Shown piece after piece: positions 42,616 through 51,841 of a DNA stretch of 64,000 nt. Within the stretch, counting starts at the first letter, position 1. Each line of letters opens with the position of its first letter. The translations under genes were made by a program, and so were the position numbers. Below the pieces are notes generated by a model, which had not been told where the DNA came from, made no database searches, and saw only the letters and a program-made list of their open reading frames with translations. Source of the stretch: Chryseobacterium jejuense (lineage in GTDB: Bacteria > Bacteroidota > Bacteroidia > Flavobacteriales > Weeksellaceae); contig NZ_FNEG01000002.1 of assembly GCF_900100075.1 (NCBI RefSeq), positions 434,001-498,000 on the forward strand. The letters run 5' to 3'.

Positions 42616-44151
42616 TTAAGCATTCCAAAACTCCCGGTCTAAACTTCGGTACTGTATGGCTTCAGAAATATGATGGGAAAGAATTTTTTCGGATCCTTCA
42701 AGATCTGCAATAGTACGGGCTACCTTCAGGATTCTGTCATATGCTCTTGCGGAAAGGTTTAGTTTTTCCATAGCCAGTTTAATGAGACTAAAAGAAGTTT
42801 CATCCAGTTCGCAAAATGCTTCAATTTCTTTGGGTCCGATCTGGGCATTGCTGCTAATATTAAGATTTATATAGCGCTCATTCTGAATCTCTCTCGCTTT
42901 CAGGACCCGTTCCCGGATATCCTTGCTTTGTTCTCCTTTTCTCTTTTCTGATAACTGTTCAAATTCTACTTTCTGAACCTCGATATGAATGTCAATCCTG
43001 TCTAGAAGCGGTCCGGAGAGTTTATTCATATACCTTTGCATTTCATACACCGAAGAGGTATTGTTTGGGTCGTCAGGAAAAAAGCCACTTGGGCTTGGAT
43101 TCATAGAAGCGACCAGCATAAAACTTGCAGGATAATTAACGGTAAATCTGGCTCTTGAAATGGTTACTTCCCGATCTTCCAAAGGCTGTCTCATCACTTC
43201 AAGCACTGTTCGTTTGAATTCCGGCATTTCATCCAGAAATAAAACACCATTATGGGCCAGTGAAATTTCTCCCGGCTGAGGGTAACTTCCCCCACCAACA
43301 AGTGCAACGTCTGAAATGGTGTGATGTGGAGCTCTGAAGGGACGAACAGTCATTAATGAGGTTTCTGTTCCTATTTTCCCTGCTACTGAATGTATTTTTG
43401 TGGTTTCCAATGCTTCTTTCAGCGTTAATGGAGGTAAAATACTCGGAACTCTTTTGGCCAACATTGTTTTTCCGCTTCCTGGAGGACCTATCAGAATAAT
43501 ATTGTGCCCGCCAGCAGCGGCAACTTCCATAGCTCTTTTAGCGGTTTCCTGTCCTTTAACCTCCGAGAAATCAAAAGGAAAATCATTGATTCTTTCATGG
43601 AATTCCTTTTTAGTATCCAAAATAACCTTCTCAATAGGCTGCCCTTCATTAAAAAAATCAATAACCTGTTTTATATTTTCTACCCCGTATACATCAAGAT
43701 CGCTTACAATGGCTGCTTCCCGAGCATTTTGAATAGGTAGAATAATTCCTTTAAAGCCTTCTTCACGGGCCTGAATGGCGATGGGTAAAACGCCTTTGAT
43801 GGGCTGTAAACTTCCGTCCAATGAAAGCTCACCCATAATGATATAGTTCTGAATTTCTTCAGCAAGAATCTGATCTGACGCAGCTAAGATTCCGATGGCT
43901 ATACTCAAGTCGTAAGCAGAGCCTTCTTTTCTCAGATCTGCAGGAGCCATATTGATGGTGATTTTCTTTCCGGGAATTTTATATCCTACATTTTTCAATG
44001 CAGCAGAAATTCTGTAACTGCTTTCTTTGATGGCATTATCAGGAAGTCCTACTAAATGGTATCCTACTCCACCAGTATCTACATTTACTTCAATAGTTAT
44101 CGTTTGGGCAGCAACGCCATGAATGGCACTGCCATAAATTTTGATCAGCAT
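42616..44151 (-). CDS. YifB/ComM family Mg-chelatase-like AAA+ ATPase
   Basis: 511 residues. An N-terminal Lon-like fold (VDTGGVGYHLVGLPDNAIKES, MAPADLRKEGSAYDLSIAIGI) precedes the AAA+ module. It has Walker A GPPGSGKT, Walker B VLFLDEMPEF and the sensor SFMLVASMNPSPSGFFPDD, then the C-terminal helical domain LSARAYDRILKVARTIADLEG. ComM is a hexameric helicase promoting branch migration during natural transformation in Vibrio and Acinetobacter. The presence of dprA in this window is consistent with that role. Confidence 0.94.
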   Translation of the reverse strand: MLIKIYGSAIHGVAAQTITIEVNVDTGGVGYHLVGLPDNAIKESSYRISAALKNVGYKIPGKKITINMAPADLRKEGSAYDLSIAIGILAASDQILAEEIQNYIIMGELSLDGSLQPIKGVLPIAIQAREEGFKGIILPIQNAREAAIVSDLDVYGVENIKQVIDFFNEGQPIEKVILDTKKEFHERINDFPFDFSEVKGQETAKRAMEVAAAGGHNIILIGPPGSGKTMLAKRVPSILPPLTLKEALETTKIHSVAGKIGTETSLMTVRPFRAPHHTISDVALVGGGSYPQPGEISLAHNGVLFLDEMPEFKRTVLEVMRQPLEDREVTISRARFTVNYPASFMLVASMNPSPSGFFPDDPNNTSSVYEMQRYMNKLSGPLLDRIDIHIEVQKVEFEQLSEKRKGEQSKDIRERVLKAREIQNERYINLNISSNAQIGPKEIEAFCELDETSFSLIKLAMEKLNLSARAYDRILKVARTIADLEGSEKILSHHISEAIQYRSLDREFWNA

Positions 44152-44367
44152 GGTGTGTTTTTGAAGTAAATATAATTAATATACTATTTTAAAAATCTGG
44201 CAGTTATGCTGATAATTTTCTACAGAAAAAATGATTTTGAAAATGATTTTAAGGAAAGCCGTATTCAGATAAAGCATGACATCACAAAACATCTATAGAA
44301 TATTCTATTCTGGAAAGTAACATTAAAAAACTCTACTGATAGTGAGAGGCTTAATTCATTAGAATGA

Positions 44368-44781
44368 TTATTCCTTATTTGTTTTATAATACTTAAAAAA
44401 ATACAATGGAAAAAAAGATAAAAATAATCTTACAATAATTCCAAACTTAAGTTCATAATATTTCCCGGAATCTATATAAAACAAACAAAATAATGTAAAT
44501 AATGTAAAAAATGCTATTGCATAAATTAAAGAAATTCTGTGGTCTTTCTTTATATAAAGAATCAGATATGTAATATTAATCATACAATATGCCACCGCTA
44601 AGATAAATCCAATTAAAGCACTCGAAGTTCCCTGAAAACCTAAGAAATCAAGAGAGCACAACCCCATTAGAAGTAATCCGCCTAATAAAAAAGTGGACAC
44701 AATCTGTAATTTTTTCCAGAAAACAATAATAACTCCTATGAGGATTAATAAAACAGCTATCTGAAAAAAATTAAGACCCAT
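44368..44781 (-). CDS. Small four-helix membrane protein
   Basis: 137 residues, almost entirely hydrophobic in four or five predicted helices (IAVLLILIGVIIVFW, TFLLGGLLLMGLCSL, and others) with a charged end YYKTNKE. There is no recognisable family. Its start lies two bases after the stop of the 417-residue gene, so they are co-transcribed. Confidence 0.65.
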   Translation of the reverse strand: MGLNFFQIAVLLILIGVIIVFWKKLQIVSTFLLGGLLLMGLCSLDFLGFQGTSSALIGFILAVAYCMINITYLILYIKKDHRISLIYAIAFFTLFTLFCLFYIDSGKYYELKFGIIVRLFLSFFPLYFFKYYKTNKE

Positions 44782-44783
44782 TT

Positions 44784-46037
44784 TTATTTTTGTATTGTTA
44801 TTTTGTATGCTTCAGTTATAAAGAATCCAAATCTACTAATTTTTGGATTCATCCAATTCGTTATTTCCTCTATTTTTATATGTGAATCCGAAAATCCTTG
44901 TTCTTTTATATATTTTACTGTAAGATCTCTAACATCTTTTGCGACTTGTAAATAATCAGTTTTGAAAACGCCATCCCCTGCCGCTAAAGGTCTAACTATT
45001 TCTGCATAGAAAACAGGAATATATATTTCTTTTTTTCCCAGGAATTTTGCAATTTCATAATCAATAATCCCTTTCATAGAAGGTTTCTCGTGTTCATTCT
45101 TTTTTAGAAAATTAAGCATTTTATTAAATATGGACAAATCTAATCCATTATAATTCAATCCATACTTTGTTGCAATAATCCATGCTAAGTTTTGTACATA
45201 AATAAAATACCACTGTGGGCGAAGATAAATCTGATCAGGATATGAACCATCAGAGTCAGCATGTTCAACTGTAAATCCATCTTCACCATACATTATAAAA
45301 TCAGAAGTTCCTCCAGGCAAGTATAATGCTTTTAATACTTCTTTAAGTGTTTCTCCTTTAAATATCTGTTTTTGTTTAGATTCATTTTCTAAAAATTCAA
45401 CCCCATACTTATCCATATAATAAGTAAAAAACTTTACCCAAGGTTCAACTTTGCTTTTCAAATTTTCTTCAGAACCAACCTTCCAGGCTTCGATATATTT
45501 TTTAATGGTGGCATCATCAGCATCCTTTAAATCAATGTCTATCTTAATATCATCTGGTTTTAAATTATTTATTTTGGTATGAGCATAGGTATCTCCAAAA
45601 CGATGTAATAATTTCCCCAATTCTTTGATATCTTCGTTTGGGGTATATAAAAATTTAACCGCAGTAAAAAACTCCTCAATACCATGAAAGCCACCTGTAA
45701 GAGAGTGAATATCCTGTTGTGGCCCAAATAAATGCCCCCATGTATCATTTAATTCAAATCTTGTTTCGTCATGTATCGTTGTATCAGGAGCTTCAGTAGC
45801 TGTGGCAAGGGTTTTTGCTAATTTTTTATCCATTCCCAACATTAAACAGACTAGATATACTGTACTGTAATGTCCATCTGTTTCATAAAATAGAAACGCT
45901 TCATATTTTTTACGTATCTCAGCAAGTTCAGCAGCCGAAGGTACAGCCGTCTTATGCAGCCTCAAAGCTTTTACCTTCATATTGTTATCTCCTGAAGTAT
46001 TCTTTGGCAGTCTTAACGCAGTCACTTTATTCTTCAT
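44784..46037 (-). CDS. DUF6765-like putative metal-dependent protein
   Basis: 417 residues, no signal peptide. The region at about 52-180 carries the pattern GHYSTVYLVCLMLG...LATATEAPDT...WGHLFG...LLHRFGDTYAHTKI. The His/Asp placement resembles DUF6765 proteins (HHG..Y..A, ATASQYVDD, LH.YADTWAHQGF) and, more remotely, zinc phospholipase C/P1-nuclease folds. That link is inference. The N-terminus holds a short repeat (VTALRLPK / VKALRLHK). It follows the giant gene after a hairpin and precedes a membrane protein. Confidence 0.7.
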   Translation of the reverse strand: MKNKVTALRLPKNTSGDNNMKVKALRLHKTAVPSAAELAEIRKKYEAFLFYETDGHYSTVYLVCLMLGMDKKLAKTLATATEAPDTTIHDETRFELNDTWGHLFGPQQDIHSLTGGFHGIEEFFTAVKFLYTPNEDIKELGKLLHRFGDTYAHTKINNLKPDDIKIDIDLKDADDATIKKYIEAWKVGSEENLKSKVEPWVKFFTYYMDKYGVEFLENESKQKQIFKGETLKEVLKALYLPGGTSDFIMYGEDGFTVEHADSDGSYPDQIYLRPQWYFIYVQNLAWIIATKYGLNYNGLDLSIFNKMLNFLKKNEHEKPSMKGIIDYEIAKFLGKKEIYIPVFYAEIVRPLAAGDGVFKTDYLQVAKDVRDLTVKYIKEQGFSDSHIKIEEITNWMNPKISRFGFFITEAYKITIQK

Positions 46038-46053
46038 TTCTTTAGGTTTTAAA

Positions 46054-46086
46054 AGAAACTAAGCGGAAAAAATCCGCTTAATTTCT
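46054..46086 (-). terminator. Hairpin between the 1237-residue gene and the DUF6765-like gene
   Basis: TAAGCGGA (46060-46067) and TCCGCTTA (46073-46080) form a perfect stem, extended by AGAAA/TTTCT after one mismatch. On the minus strand it is followed by a T-rich run. It would end or attenuate transcription between the two genes. Confidence 0.7.
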
Positions 46087-46095
46087 AAATTATTA

Positions 46096-49000
46096 TTAAT
46101 CTTTAGGTAATGTACTTTCTGTTTTATCCGAACGGAATAATTGAATGTCCCTTTGGTCAAAGCTTGTTTTGGTTTCAAGTTCTGAAGGGTTTTCACAGTT
46201 TTCCGGATCGTTTTCTACAAAGAATGGAAGTGGCTGTTCTACCGGCAATCCTGTGGATTTGTCCTGAAGAATTGTTAAAGTAGTGGGAACTCTTGTAATC
46301 CAGTATTTTCCTTGTGGTTTTCCGATTGGCTGACGCATCTCGTCTACAATACTCATATACATTGGATCTCCAATAACAGGAACTTCTCCACCATTCCAGA
46401 TTTTACCTGTTGTAAGGAAAAACTGAACAGCATCTTCAAAACCTGGTTTTACGGTTACGATAACTCTGGCCATACCTGCCTGTAAAAAGCTTCTGAACAA
46501 AGGATCTACACTTTCACTCAGGTACATTTCCTGCCACATCTTACGGTTTGCCCAATAATACGGGTAGAAGGTATAATCCATAATATCCCATTCAAAAGCC
46601 TGTTCCATGAATTTAGCCAATGCAGTATATTTGTCAAGGTTTTCTCCAAGATTTACTTTGAAGTTTTCCATTTTATCCCCGCTTGTAAAATCCTGTCCTA
46701 ATACCTCTAAATAGTCCTGCAGCAAATAGGCTACACAGTTGTGTTTCAACACATCATGCTCCATATATCTGTAGAAGTTGCTGGTCTTTTCTTTACCTTC
46801 ACCCTCTTTCTTTTTCTGCTCAGCATCTAATTTTGCCTGATCTTCAACAAATTTCTGATAAGCAGCTTCGTAAGCAGCAATAATTGCATTAAAATTCTCT
46901 AAATACCATTTATCCATAAAGGTATCGGAAAGCTTACAAGCTAAAGTGACATTCAGAGTTACTTCTCTGATATTTTGACCTCTATAAAGGAAGTTGAAAG
47001 TTCCTTCAAGGTTTAATCCATCTTCAACCCAGGTTCTCTGATATGGGCTGTCAAATGAAATAATGCCTCTTTCTCCACCTTTACCATTACTTACAATAAG
47101 TGCGCTTGGATAAACGAAAAAGCTCCTTGTTGCATGAAACTGCAGTGTCATTTTCTTGGCAACATAATCCGGCGTTATATTGATCTGAGTTCCTATAGCT
47201 CCAAAAGTACCACTGGTACCTGGTCTTCCCTGAATATTCTGATATACTTCAATTTCTTCTTTAGGAAGATCGGTAAGCTGTACTCCATATTTATCTGCCC
47301 AATATTGTAAAAGCTCTTTGGTAGCAACTTTTGCATTGCCCATATTATAAGGTTTATCTGCTTTTCTTGGGTCTATAGGTGCTGTAAGTAACTGTCCTTT
47401 TGAAACAGCCAGAGACAAACGGTGCAGCTTTGCTGGCTCCGGAACCATAAATTCAAACATGGTACGTTTACCATAATTGTAGATTTGATTTTTCATCTTT
47501 TTATCTACCCATCTGTATACTCCCGTAATATGCTGAGGCCCGCTACTTACATTATCAATTGCAGTACCTGTAGGATTCATAATTCTCCCTCTGTTATCAA
47601 ATTCATGAACATTGGTTTCTGTATATTCTTTGATAATTTTCTGAATCCTTTCTTCAGAGATTTTTGTAAGTACTTTTTCCATTGCCTTTTCAGTAATCTC
47701 CTGAGATTTCATCACTGCCTGTCTGGCACTGTCATGTCTGGCGGTATTATTGGCATAATCTGCTCCAATCTCAAATTTATTGGTGATTCCATCAAAGCTA
47801 TATCTTGCATGGGCGTTGATATTCTGCTGTCTTTCCAATTCTCTGGCAACCTCAGTCTGCATATCTGTTCTTGAGGTTTTACCTGTATCGGATGTTTTTT
47901 CCATCTCCTGAGATGCACTTGAAGTATCCGTAACTTCGGAATAATCTCTGGAAACAGAAGATTTATGCCTTAGCTCGCTGGCCATTACGTTTTCAATATT
48001 GGAAACCTCACCCGGCACATAGGCATGTACACTCTGTACCACTTTAAGATAGTCTGCAACTCCTAATCTTTTGATTCCGAAATTTTTCCTTTTTGAATTT
48101 CCACCTGTCAGATCTTCATTTCCAGCTCCATTAATTGCTCTTTTCAGAGTAAGCATTCCTGTCAAAAATTGATTGGCAGGCACATTTGACAATTCAAGGT
48201 AACCTTCTCTTCCATTTTCAAAATAAACATTAATCCTGATTTTTGAAATAAGGCTGTATCTGCCTGTCATCATTGCCGGAAAACTTACCATTCCGTTAAT
48301 AACATTGATATTATTGAATGATTCTTCATAGATTCCTGTATTTGATTCCAATGTTACTTTTGCATTGGCTACGTTCCAGGAATTATCTTCTACTTCAAAG
48401 GCAAAATTTATAAATGTTCGGGAGCTGGTAAACATACTTCTGTAAGACTGAGCATATAAACTATAGGCCAAGTGTGTTCTTTGAAGTGAATTTATTACCG
48501 GGACAAGAGCCCCACCGATATTGGCATACTGTGCCTGTTCATTAGTTCCGTTTTCCATGGCAGTCTGTTCTGTACTGGCAATTTGATTCTGAATATGGGA
48601 AACTACGTCACTATAGGACTGGAAGCGGTCGTCAACTCTAAGAACCTGTTTTCCTACTTCTAATTCAGTTTCAGAAATGACTTTATAAGTGCCATCCATT
48701 GGAAGTTCAGGAAGTCTGATCTCTCCAGCGCTCTTATCTGAACACAATTCCATAAACAGATCAAAAGAATCTATAGTCAGCTTTGCCTGAAGATCATAAA
48801 CATTAAGGCCATTTCCGCCTTCAAAATTAAAAGGCACAATTCCAGCCTGTAAGTCTTTTAAACGATCATATAATTTTTGTAATTCTTCTTCAGATCCTTT
48901 TTTTTCTTTTATAATCTCAATATCACTGATTATTTTTTCAATTGCAGTAAACTGTTCCTGATATGTTCTTTTATAAGCCTCATATGCAGACTGATAAGCC

Positions 49001-49809
49001 TTGCTAACGGATGCATAATGGCTTTCCTGTAATGGCTTCAGTTCAGCATTCAGGGTTTCCATTTTTTGTTTTCTCAATAAAGATTGAGTGAGTTGCAGAT
49101 CTTTCTCTGCATTGGCTTTTATTCTCTCAACATCTTTAATCGGTAAGCCCAATGATCTCTGCGCAACTATTCCGCGGGAATTTAAAATTCCTGGATTTGA
49201 AGCATCATCTTCTACAAATAAGATTCTCGGCATAACGAGTCTTCCATCCAAAGCATTATCCAAAGGTGTTTTGTCTCCATTAGCTTTAATGACATCATTG
49301 TTTAGATCCATATTTTGGGCAAATCCGAAGTGAAGAGCCTTCAATACATGGCTGATTGCTTCTTTAACATAAAAGTCTTTTTGAGTAACTACCTGATAGA
49401 TAAGATTATTCCAAAGCAGACCAAATACTTCAAGACCTCTGGCATTCAGTTCTTTATTAACATCAATTAGTTCTTTATAGAAAAATTGCGTTGTTGTTAA
49501 GCCAAAACTGTCTAGTTTTTCTTTCTTGGCAATCTGCCTTCCGATAATTAGTAACTGCCCAAACTCACCTGTTTCAATTTCTTTCTCTGTTTTAAAAGCT
49601 GATGGTGCAAATTCAGCAGCTACCATAGGAAGTACATCCGATTTTTTTACTCCGTTCAGTCTTGCTGTAATAGCAGTATCAAAAACTCCTTTTACTCCTT
49701 GTGGTCTGTGGATAAATCCTAAATTTCTTCTTTTTGTTTCTGTTAATTGTGGGTTTCTTAAGCTCACAAATCTAAATAACGTCTGTGACGCATTGTTATT
49801 AGTTGACAT
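46096..49809 (-). CDS. Giant cytoplasmic-type protein of unknown family
   Basis: 1237 residues with no signal peptide or membrane helix. A long helical/coiled-coil region lies at about 225-320 (AYEAYKRTYQEQF, EELQKLYDRLKDLQ). At about 590-790 there is a charged segment with VHAYVPGEVSNIENVMASELRH and a Ser/Thr-rich linker, then GVYRWVDKKMKNQIYNYGKR and MFEFMVPEPAKLHRLSL. A β-rich domain occupies about 860-960. A final region holds MARVIVTVKPGFEDAVQFFL, TTGKIWNGGEVPVIGDPMY. The last 40 residues are disordered. I cannot name a family. Size, lack of export signal and modular structure suggest a large structural or effector-type protein; that is inference. Confidence 0.8.
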   Translation of the reverse strand: MSTNNNASQTLFRFVSLRNPQLTETKRRNLGFIHRPQGVKGVFDTAITARLNGVKKSDVLPMVAAEFAPSAFKTEKEIETGEFGQLLIIGRQIAKKEKLDSFGLTTTQFFYKELIDVNKELNARGLEVFGLLWNNLIYQVVTQKDFYVKEAISHVLKALHFGFAQNMDLNNDVIKANGDKTPLDNALDGRLVMPRILFVEDDASNPGILNSRGIVAQRSLGLPIKDVERIKANAEKDLQLTQSLLRKQKMETLNAELKPLQESHYASVSKAYQSAYEAYKRTYQEQFTAIEKIISDIEIIKEKKGSEEELQKLYDRLKDLQAGIVPFNFEGGNGLNVYDLQAKLTIDSFDLFMELCSDKSAGEIRLPELPMDGTYKVISETELEVGKQVLRVDDRFQSYSDVVSHIQNQIASTEQTAMENGTNEQAQYANIGGALVPVINSLQRTHLAYSLYAQSYRSMFTSSRTFINFAFEVEDNSWNVANAKVTLESNTGIYEESFNNINVINGMVSFPAMMTGRYSLISKIRINVYFENGREGYLELSNVPANQFLTGMLTLKRAINGAGNEDLTGGNSKRKNFGIKRLGVADYLKVVQSVHAYVPGEVSNIENVMASELRHKSSVSRDYSEVTDTSSASQEMEKTSDTGKTSRTDMQTEVARELERQQNINAHARYSFDGITNKFEIGADYANNTARHDSARQAVMKSQEITEKAMEKVLTKISEERIQKIIKEYTETNVHEFDNRGRIMNPTGTAIDNVSSGPQHITGVYRWVDKKMKNQIYNYGKRTMFEFMVPEPAKLHRLSLAVSKGQLLTAPIDPRKADKPYNMGNAKVATKELLQYWADKYGVQLTDLPKEEIEVYQNIQGRPGTSGTFGAIGTQINITPDYVAKKMTLQFHATRSFFVYPSALIVSNGKGGERGIISFDSPYQRTWVEDGLNLEGTFNFLYRGQNIREVTLNVTLACKLSDTFMDKWYLENFNAIIAAYEAAYQKFVEDQAKLDAEQKKKEGEGKEKTSNFYRYMEHDVLKHNCVAYLLQDYLEVLGQDFTSGDKMENFKVNLGENLDKYTALAKFMEQAFEWDIMDYTFYPYYWANRKMWQEMYLSESVDPLFRSFLQAGMARVIVTVKPGFEDAVQFFLTTGKIWNGGEVPVIGDPMYMSIVDEMRQPIGKPQGKYWITRVPTTLTILQDKSTGLPVEQPLPFFVENDPENCENPSELETKTSFDQRDIQLFRSDKTESTLPKD

Positions 49810-50062
49810 TTTAATTTTGTGTTGGTTTTATAAAGGTTAAGATTTGAAGATTCCTATTTTAGCAGAATACTTCAATTGTAACTTTATTTTTTAAGGTGGT
49901 TTCAGATAAAAGATATCCACCAGGATTTTTAATACTTAGGCCTTTTCTTTAATTTCCTAATGCAAATATCGAGGAAGTAAACGCCAAAACTCGTCGTATT
50001 AAAATCATTTATACAAATTTTCCACCTATTATAGAGCGCACAGAATTAATTTACTAAAAATC

Positions 50063-50089
50063 AAAAAACCACCGGAAATTCGGTGGTTT
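50063..50089 (-). terminator. Terminator of the 50.1-51.1 kb gene
   Basis: AAACCACCG and CGGTGGTTT (50066-50074, 50081-50089) form a 9-bp stem. On the minus strand it ends in TTTTTT. Confidence 0.85.
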
Positions 50090-50105
50090 CTTTTTATTAG
50101 TCGTA

Positions 50106-51077
50106 TTACAAATTATCACAATTAGCTACAAACAGAGGTTTTGGTAATTTTTTTACAACAACTTGTGCCTGTGAAGTTCCTGTGATCCTGTCAAACTTCA
50201 TCAGCACATTATTATCATGGTAGTCTTTACTTTTGTAATTCAACTCCTTAACTGGAACAGCAGGGTTTACGTATACATTCTTTTGTTTGTTGTATTTGTA
50301 GTTATTCAGATCTATTTTCTCATTCATATCATCATTCATGTTATAGGCGTTGTTCACCAATTTATAATCTGCATCAAAAGCCATATCAAAAGATTGGTTC
50401 ATAAATTCCAGCTCCTTTTCATTGGAAAACTCTTCTTTTACAGTAGATTTCTTAATGATTTCCCCTGAGCCACTATTGGCATCTGACAATCCTTTTTTTG
50501 TAATTTTAAAAATAAAGTCATTGTGATACAAACTATCCTGCATATGTTGAACAATGAAATCATTATAATCACCAGTAGGAAAAGTATACATCAGTTTCGG
50601 AATATCTACCCCTCTTCCATTTTCATAACTCAGATTTTCAAGTAGAGTTATGGCAGAGAATTTTTCTTTGAAAACATGTACATTAGGATAACTTAAGCAG
50701 TTGGCTTCATCGTTAAAAAGAGACTGCATTTTATCAGGAAATTCACCTATGATAATATTACTGTTTCCAATACCATCACCCGCAAAATTAATTCGCATTC
50801 CTGTTTTAATATCAGGGTTTTTGTGAGCATATACATAGAATTTAGCCTCCGGATTTTTGGGTTTCAGATAGAGAAGATCTTTTTCAATACTCCATGTTCC
50901 TTTTATCAGAGTTGCATAAGCTATAACTAAAAACGTTTTATTTTTATTGATAATGAAAACCGCTCCTTTTGCTTTATACACTCCATCAATATTATCGGTG
51001 TTTTTTTGAGCATGAATCAGCACTGTACAAAATATTATTAAAAGGAAAACTATTTTATTAAAATTCAATTTCATCAT
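50106..51077 (-). CDS. Secreted hypothetical protein
   Basis: 323 residues from MMKLNFNKIVFLLIIFCTVLIHAQ, which gives a good signal peptide. The frame is open further upstream to 51215, but that part has no protein character. The mature chain opens KNTDNIDGVYKAKGAVFIINKNKTFLV, a lipocalin/'Avidin-like' style strand pattern common in Bacteroidota hypotheticals. It ends in conserved-looking RITGTSQAQVVVKKLPKPLFVANC. No function can be assigned. Confidence 0.7.
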   Translation of the reverse strand: MMKLNFNKIVFLLIIFCTVLIHAQKNTDNIDGVYKAKGAVFIINKNKTFLVIAYATLIKGTWSIEKDLLYLKPKNPEAKFYVYAHKNPDIKTGMRINFAGDGIGNSNIIIGEFPDKMQSLFNDEANCLSYPNVHVFKEKFSAITLLENLSYENGRGVDIPKLMYTFPTGDYNDFIVQHMQDSLYHNDFIFKITKKGLSDANSGSGEIIKKSTVKEEFSNEKELEFMNQSFDMAFDADYKLVNNAYNMNDDMNEKIDLNNYKYNKQKNVYVNPAVPVKELNYKSKDYHDNNVLMKFDRITGTSQAQVVVKKLPKPLFVANCDNL

Positions 51078-51226
51078 TACATATTTTGATAAATATCGTG
51101 AAAATGTTGGAAAGAAATATAAAATGTCCCTAACATGAAAAAGGATTTCCCGTTCAATCGTTTTTTCACTCAGATCAAAGTTTTGCTTTTTCCAGCACTC
51201 TAATTTGCAACACAATAAAGAAACTT

Positions 51227-51412
51227 ATGGCAGAACTTGAAAAAATTGTATACATCTCTATTATTCTCATCGTCATTATTTCAGTAAAAGAAAGGCTAAA
51301 GCCGGCACTTTCACTTTTACTTTTACCAGCAGGTCTTATCTTAAGTCTTACAAAGCTGGTTCCTTCTATAGACATGAGTCCTGAGATGATCTTTTATGTT
51401 GTTTATCTATAA
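51227..51412 (+). pseudogene. N-terminal remnant of a CPA1 Na+/H+ antiporter
   Basis: 61 codons. LKPALSLLLLPAGLILSLTKLVPSIDMSPEMIFYVVYL matches the first two helices of CPA1 antiporters, where the next residues would be LPPLLFEAAW; here the frame ends in TAA. No continuation is visible in any frame downstream. It is most simply a truncated, decayed gene. A genuine 61-residue two-helix membrane protein is the alternative. Confidence 0.45.
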
Positions 51413-51514
51413 AAGACATCATAAATGCATACTTCGGATAACCTATTAAAAGAAAATGTTTTACAATAAAATTTAGCCATAATGATCTCAACCGAAACAA
51501 AAAAACACCTTCAG

Positions 51515-51530
51515 TGTTTCATGTGAAACA
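51515..51530. promoter_or_regulatory. parS-like palindrome
   Basis: TGTTTCATGTGAAACA differs at one central base from the widely conserved ParB-binding parS consensus TGTTTCACGTGAAACA. It lies in a non-coding gap. No parA or parB is in the window. Confidence 0.5.
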
Positions 51531-51771
51531 TAAAGAATATATTACCCCCTATTTTATCAGGGTTATTTTCAATATTAATGATAATCAGGCAGAAATGCTT
51601 TTTAATGTAAAATCAGGTTCAAATAACAAGATATTTATCCCTACATATGAACCAGATACATATAAAATTGTAAAAACCTATACCCGCAGAATACATCATT
51701 CGCCACACTACTACTATGGTATTTCATTAAGAATGTGCAAGTCCAAAATGTTAGAATATAATATCAAAATA

Positions 51772-51801
51772 AAATCGGCACAAAACAGATTGTGCCGATT
51801 T
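51772..51801 (-). terminator. Terminator of the T9SS cargo gene at 51.8-52.8 kb
   Basis: AAATCGGCACAA and TTGTGCCGATTT form a perfect 12-bp stem around AACAGA. On the minus strand it is followed by TTATTTTG. Confidence 0.8.
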
Positions 51802-51841
51802 AACCACTATTAAAAACTAACGAAAAGATTATTTTAATCCT

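Larger units (their letters stand above)
51413..51841. other. Gene-poor stretch with parS-like site and terminator
   Basis: I see no convincing gene here. An open frame of 99 codons (51514-51813) begins at a GTG inside the parS-like palindrome and ends through a terminator stem, so both its ends are occupied by non-coding signals. What the stretch does hold is the palindrome and the hairpin listed separately. Confidence 0.6.

Noticed and set aside
46054..46086. Reading the hairpin before the DUF6765-like gene as an attenuator or riboswitch
   Set aside because: It is a simple stem with a T-rich 3' side; no alternative fold or conserved ligand-binding core is visible.
51078..51215. N-terminal extension of the secreted protein at 50.1 kb
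   Set aside because: It would hide the signal peptide; the codons lack protein character.
51514..51813. Open frame of 99 codons starting at GTG
   Set aside because: Its start lies inside the parS-like palindrome and its end runs through a 12-bp terminator stem; the composition is not protein-like and no domain is visible.
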